The notes under the pieces: model-generated
The model's input: only the letters and a program-made list of their open reading frames with translations
Told to the model about the DNA's origin: nothing
The model's database searches: none
Shown here: positions 61,657 to 64,000 of the stretch, in pieces
Layout: every line of letters starts with the position of its first letter
Position numbering within the stretch: the stretch's first letter is position 1
From: Tuwongella immobilis
Lineage (GTDB): Bacteria > Planctomycetota > Planctomycetia > Gemmatales > Gemmataceae
Assembly (NCBI RefSeq): GCF_901538355.1
Contig: NZ_LR593887.1
Location: 3,634,920-3,698,919, forward strand
Reading direction: 5' to 3'
Length of the DNA: 64,000 nt
Made by a program: the position numbers and the translations under genes

Positions 61657-63282
61657 TTACGCGAGTTCGCCATCCTTTTCCGGGACGGAGTCAAAATTCT
61701 TCGGATCGAACCAGCCTTCTTGGAATTCGATGCGTTGTTTGCGCTTCATGGCCAGATTCGCCGTGAATGCGATGATCGCATCGGCCATGGCGACTTTACC
61801 CGGGCATCGCGTGATTCGCCGGTCACTGCTCATGCCGTCGTTCCAACGACGGATGCAATAGGCAAAATCTTCCATTTCTTCCTTGTAACCGCGGCTGATC
61901 GGGCCCGCTGCCGCCGTCGCTGCTCCGCCACCGCTGGAACCCGCCGCCGCAGTCGGAGCCGCGGGGCCCCAGGTGCTGCTCGATTCCAAGGCGGGCTTGT
62001 TGCTGGCTTGGGTGGTCACGCTGACATTGGTGCTTCGCGGTGCGCCGCCCCCCTTGGCAGTCGGGTTGCGTTCCATGTACAGCATCGCACTTTGTTCGGC
62101 TTCCACCACCAGCGTGCCACGCGAGCCCATGACGCATTCGCCATACGCTTCGAAGCCGTTGGTGCTGATCGAGCTGTACGAGACAACCACCACGTCGTTC
62201 TTGTCGTTGGCGTAGTTCTTGCCCGGGAATTCGAAGGTCAGGAAGATATGATCGTCGATATCGCGATCGTTCTTGCCCGGTCCGAAGAACAGCCGCCCGC
62301 CGTAGCCAGTGACCGCAATCGGATGCACCTTGCCCAAGAAGATCGAGCAGGCATCCAATTGGTGCGACCCGAGTTCGGCCATCAGACCACCACCCGTCGC
62401 TCGGTTGAGGCGCCAGCGGATCAGTTGTTCGACATCGTCATACCCATACTTCTTGACGGAGTCCTTGAGGGCATCGTAGTCCATCTTGAAGACGGGCTGA
62501 TACCAGCCATCGCGGATCTGTGGTTGCTGCACTCCAGCGGCCAATTCCGGGGCACCGGCTTCGGGCGACCACGGCCAGGTGAAGTTGCGATGCCACAAAG
62601 CGCGGATGTGCTTGACATCGCCCAACACGCCGGAATTCATGACTTCGACCGCATGCGCGTAGAGCATGCTGTAGTGCCGTTGATGGCCGATGGTGAGGAT
62701 TCGATCGACCTTCGGATCTTCGGCGGTGCGGATCATGTCTTTGCACTGCGTGATGGTGCGGGCCATCAGCTTTTCGCAAAGCACATGCTTGCCGGCCTTC
62801 ATGCAGGCAATCGCAACGGGTGCATGCAGGTGCAACGGCAACGCGATCACCACGGCTTCCAGGTCTTTTTCCTTTTCGAGCATTTCTTCCCAACTGGTGT
62901 AGAAATGCTTTTCGCCGATATTCTTGGCGTAATCCGCGCCGTAGACTTTGGCGAACCCCTTGCGGAGCGGCACCTTCGGATCGCCGTTGAGAATCCGCGT
63001 CTTGTTGTACGGTCGAATATCGCAAGCCGCGACGAATTGGATGTAGTCGGGGTTGTGTTCGCCGAGCAACACCCCACCTTCGTCGCCGCAGCCGATGAGG
63101 GCTGCCTTGACGGGCTTGCCCTTGATGCTTTCGTAGCCGAAGTAGGTGGCCGCCGCGACCGGGACAACGCCCGCGGCCGCTGCCATGCTCTTCATAAACC
63201 CGCGGCGTGTCAGCCCATCGGTCACTTCCAGAAAGTTGGCCTTGCCCAATTCTTTCTGTTCCGCCGTCATGTCTAGTGCCAT
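61657..63282 (-). CDS. Gfo/Idh/MocA oxidoreductase with Tat signal, long form
   Basis: A 541-residue NAD(P)-dependent sugar oxidoreductase-like protein. A ~30-residue charged N-terminus leads to a Tat motif (LTRRGFMKSMAAAAGVV), so export is likely. The Rossmann part has ALIGCGDEGG. The conserved EKP is CEKLMARTI here, keeping Lys but not Pro. GGLMAELGSHQLDA supplies the expected catalytic region. An Ala/Gly/Ser/Pro-rich insertion (about 445-475) breaks the C-terminal domain. ATG 63282 has AGGAGA 8 bases upstream. It follows the DoxX-like gene by 60 bases on the same strand and converges with DUF1080. Confidence 0.88.
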   Translation of the reverse strand: MALDMTAEQKELGKANFLEVTDGLTRRGFMKSMAAAAGVVPVAAATYFGYESIKGKPVKAALIGCGDEGGVLLGEHNPDYIQFVAACDIRPYNKTRILNGDPKVPLRKGFAKVYGADYAKNIGEKHFYTSWEEMLEKEKDLEAVVIALPLHLHAPVAIACMKAGKHVLCEKLMARTITQCKDMIRTAEDPKVDRILTIGHQRHYSMLYAHAVEVMNSGVLGDVKHIRALWHRNFTWPWSPEAGAPELAAGVQQPQIRDGWYQPVFKMDYDALKDSVKKYGYDDVEQLIRWRLNRATGGGLMAELGSHQLDACSIFLGKVHPIAVTGYGGRLFFGPGKNDRDIDDHIFLTFEFPGKNYANDKNDVVVVSYSSISTNGFEAYGECVMGSRGTLVVEAEQSAMLYMERNPTAKGGGAPRSTNVSVTTQASNKPALESSSTWGPAAPTAAAGSSGGGAATAAAGPISRGYKEEMEDFAYCIRRWNDGMSSDRRITRCPGKVAMADAIIAFTANLAMKRKQRIEFQEGWFDPKNFDSVPEKDGELA

Positions 63283-63342
63283 ACCCGATTCTCCTGAATG
63301 TCCCAAGTCATCTCGAAAGCGAAACCGAATCGAATCCCGGCA

Positions 63343-64000
63343 TCAGGCCTTCTTGGGAGCCTTCACCGCGGGGGTTGCCGCCGCATCTTTCGACTTGCCG
63401 CCGAAGGTGCTTCGCAAGCAATCCACCACCAACCCATCCAACCCAAACCAGCGGCCGCTGGGCACGGTGGCAATTACCATCAATGCCAGCATTTCGACCA
63501 CATTCTTGTTCACAAAGACGTAATTGCCTTCGCTGTTCGGCGGCGAGGGCAGCCAGGGAAGCGCCGGAACCGCCAAGTAGGTCAGGAACAAGAAGCCCGC
63601 GCAACCAATTGCCGAAATCCGCGTCATGAAGCCGATCAACAGGCAGGCTCCCATGATCGTCAGACTCCAGCGCACCAGCCAATCGTTCCATTCCAAGAAA
63701 CTCGACTTTTCTGCAGCTTTCACTTGGGCTTCGGTATGGCTGGGCTTCAACAGCGATTCCAAGCGATCAACATATTTCTTCGAGGCGGAATCGAGTTCGT
63801 CCAGCAACTCGGATCGTGCCTTCGTCAATTCCGGGGCGGCGGGTTGATTCGCAGCCACCAGTTTGGCATAGGCGTCAATCTTCTTGGTCATCACCGTTTC
63901 GGGCAGCGGAGTTCCCGAGTACGGGTGCAGGTCCAACAGTTTTCGCACCAATTGCAGCTTGGCTTGCGACGTTTCGCCATCAACCGATTCAATCATCGCT
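63343..64000 (-). CDS. DoxX-like membrane protein, 5' end outside window
   Basis: The C-terminal ~219 residues of a protein cut by the window edge; the ATG at 63996 is unlikely to be the true start. The first ~95 residues seen are helical and charged, followed by DoxX-type membrane helices (WSLTIMGACLLIGFMTRISAIGCAGFLFLTYLAV) and the VNKNVVEMLALMVIATVPSGRWFGLD block. Members often accompany sugar oxidoreductases in planctomycetes, as here with the Gfo/Idh/MocA gene 60 bases downstream. Function is uncertain; possible electron-transfer partner. Confidence 0.75.
   Translation of the reverse strand, partial: AMIESVDGETSQAKLQLVRKLLDLHPYSGTPLPETVMTKKIDAYAKLVAANQPAAPELTKARSELLDELDSASKKYVDRLESLLKPSHTEAQVKAAEKSSFLEWNDWLVRWSLTIMGACLLIGFMTRISAIGCAGFLFLTYLAVPALPWLPSPPNSEGNYVFVNKNVVEMLALMVIATVPSGRWFGLDGLVVDCLRSTFGGKSKDAAATPAVKAPKKA

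Noticed and set aside
1-64000. CRISPR array, tRNA/rRNA genes, insertion sequences or defence islands
   Set aside because: I saw no regularly spaced repeats, no cloverleaf-like tRNA sequence, no transposase or integrase motifs, and no recognisable restriction, toxin-antitoxin or abortive-infection genes.

Overview
The window reads as chromosomal DNA from a planctomycete, most likely of the Gemmataceae. The evidence is gene content. There are three planctomycete-type DUF1549/DUF1553 proteins with CxxCH motifs and two DUF1501 proteins. There is a Cys-type sulfatase, two Tat-type Gfo/Idh/MocA proteins and a DUF1080 protein. A Ser/Thr kinase carries the N-terminal extension typical of the phylum, and many short-signal secreted proteins are present. 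I cannot name a genus from the sequence alone. I see no rRNA, tRNA, CRISPR array, insertion sequence, integrase or phage structural gene, so this looks like ordinary chromosome, not an island.

Layout, left to right. 1-3 kb: otsA-otsB trehalose synthesis, with otsB carrying a degenerate receiver-like tail. 3-6 kb: an NtrB/NtrC-like two-component pair. 6-12.5 kb: a DUF1549/1553-DUF1501 operon and a divergent sulfatase. 12.5-21.7 kb: an adaptor-RND-RND-DUF1415 operon; both pumps carry low-complexity insertions at the same position. 21.8-23.3 kb: a secreted alpha/beta hydrolase and a small SnoaL-like secreted protein. 23.5-27.5 kb: a DUF1549/1553-DUF1501-WD40 operon. 27.5-31 kb: csrA, a four-PAS orphan histidine kinase and a small secreted protein. 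31-37.6 kb: DUF429, Rad52-like, Gfo/Idh/MocA, PurF-type amidotransferase, DUF6065 and DUF3501. 37.6-46.4 kb: the phosphate system, consisting of a receptor-like lipoprotein, pstS, a fused pstC-pstA, phoR, pstB, phoU and phoB, followed by a chalcone-isomerase-fold protein and DUF3501. 46.5-52.9 kb: a third DUF1549/1553 protein with a Big-like domain, a membrane Ser/Thr kinase, manA and an AroE-family enzyme with altered shikimate-binding positions. 53-58.3 kb: an orphan secreted protein, an rmlA-like/rmlB pair, an RdgC-like protein and a 62-residue conserved-looking small protein. 58.3-64 kb: a two-domain esterase, DUF1080, a second Gfo/Idh/MocA and a truncated DoxX-like membrane protein.

The genes group into a few working sets. 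One is phosphate sensing and uptake, in one strand-uniform run. A second is extracytoplasmic breakdown of complex or sulfated glycans (sulfatase, esterase, DUF1080, Gfo/Idh/MocA and, by inference, the DUF1549/1501 pairs). A third is efflux. A fourth is nucleotide-sugar supply (manA, rmlA, rmlB). I do not see a clear new defence or mobile system. The points I would check first are the fused PstC-PstA operon with phoR inside it, the matched insertions in the tandem RND pumps, the pseudo-receiver on OtsB, the RdgC-like and small-protein pair, and the AroE-family active-site change.
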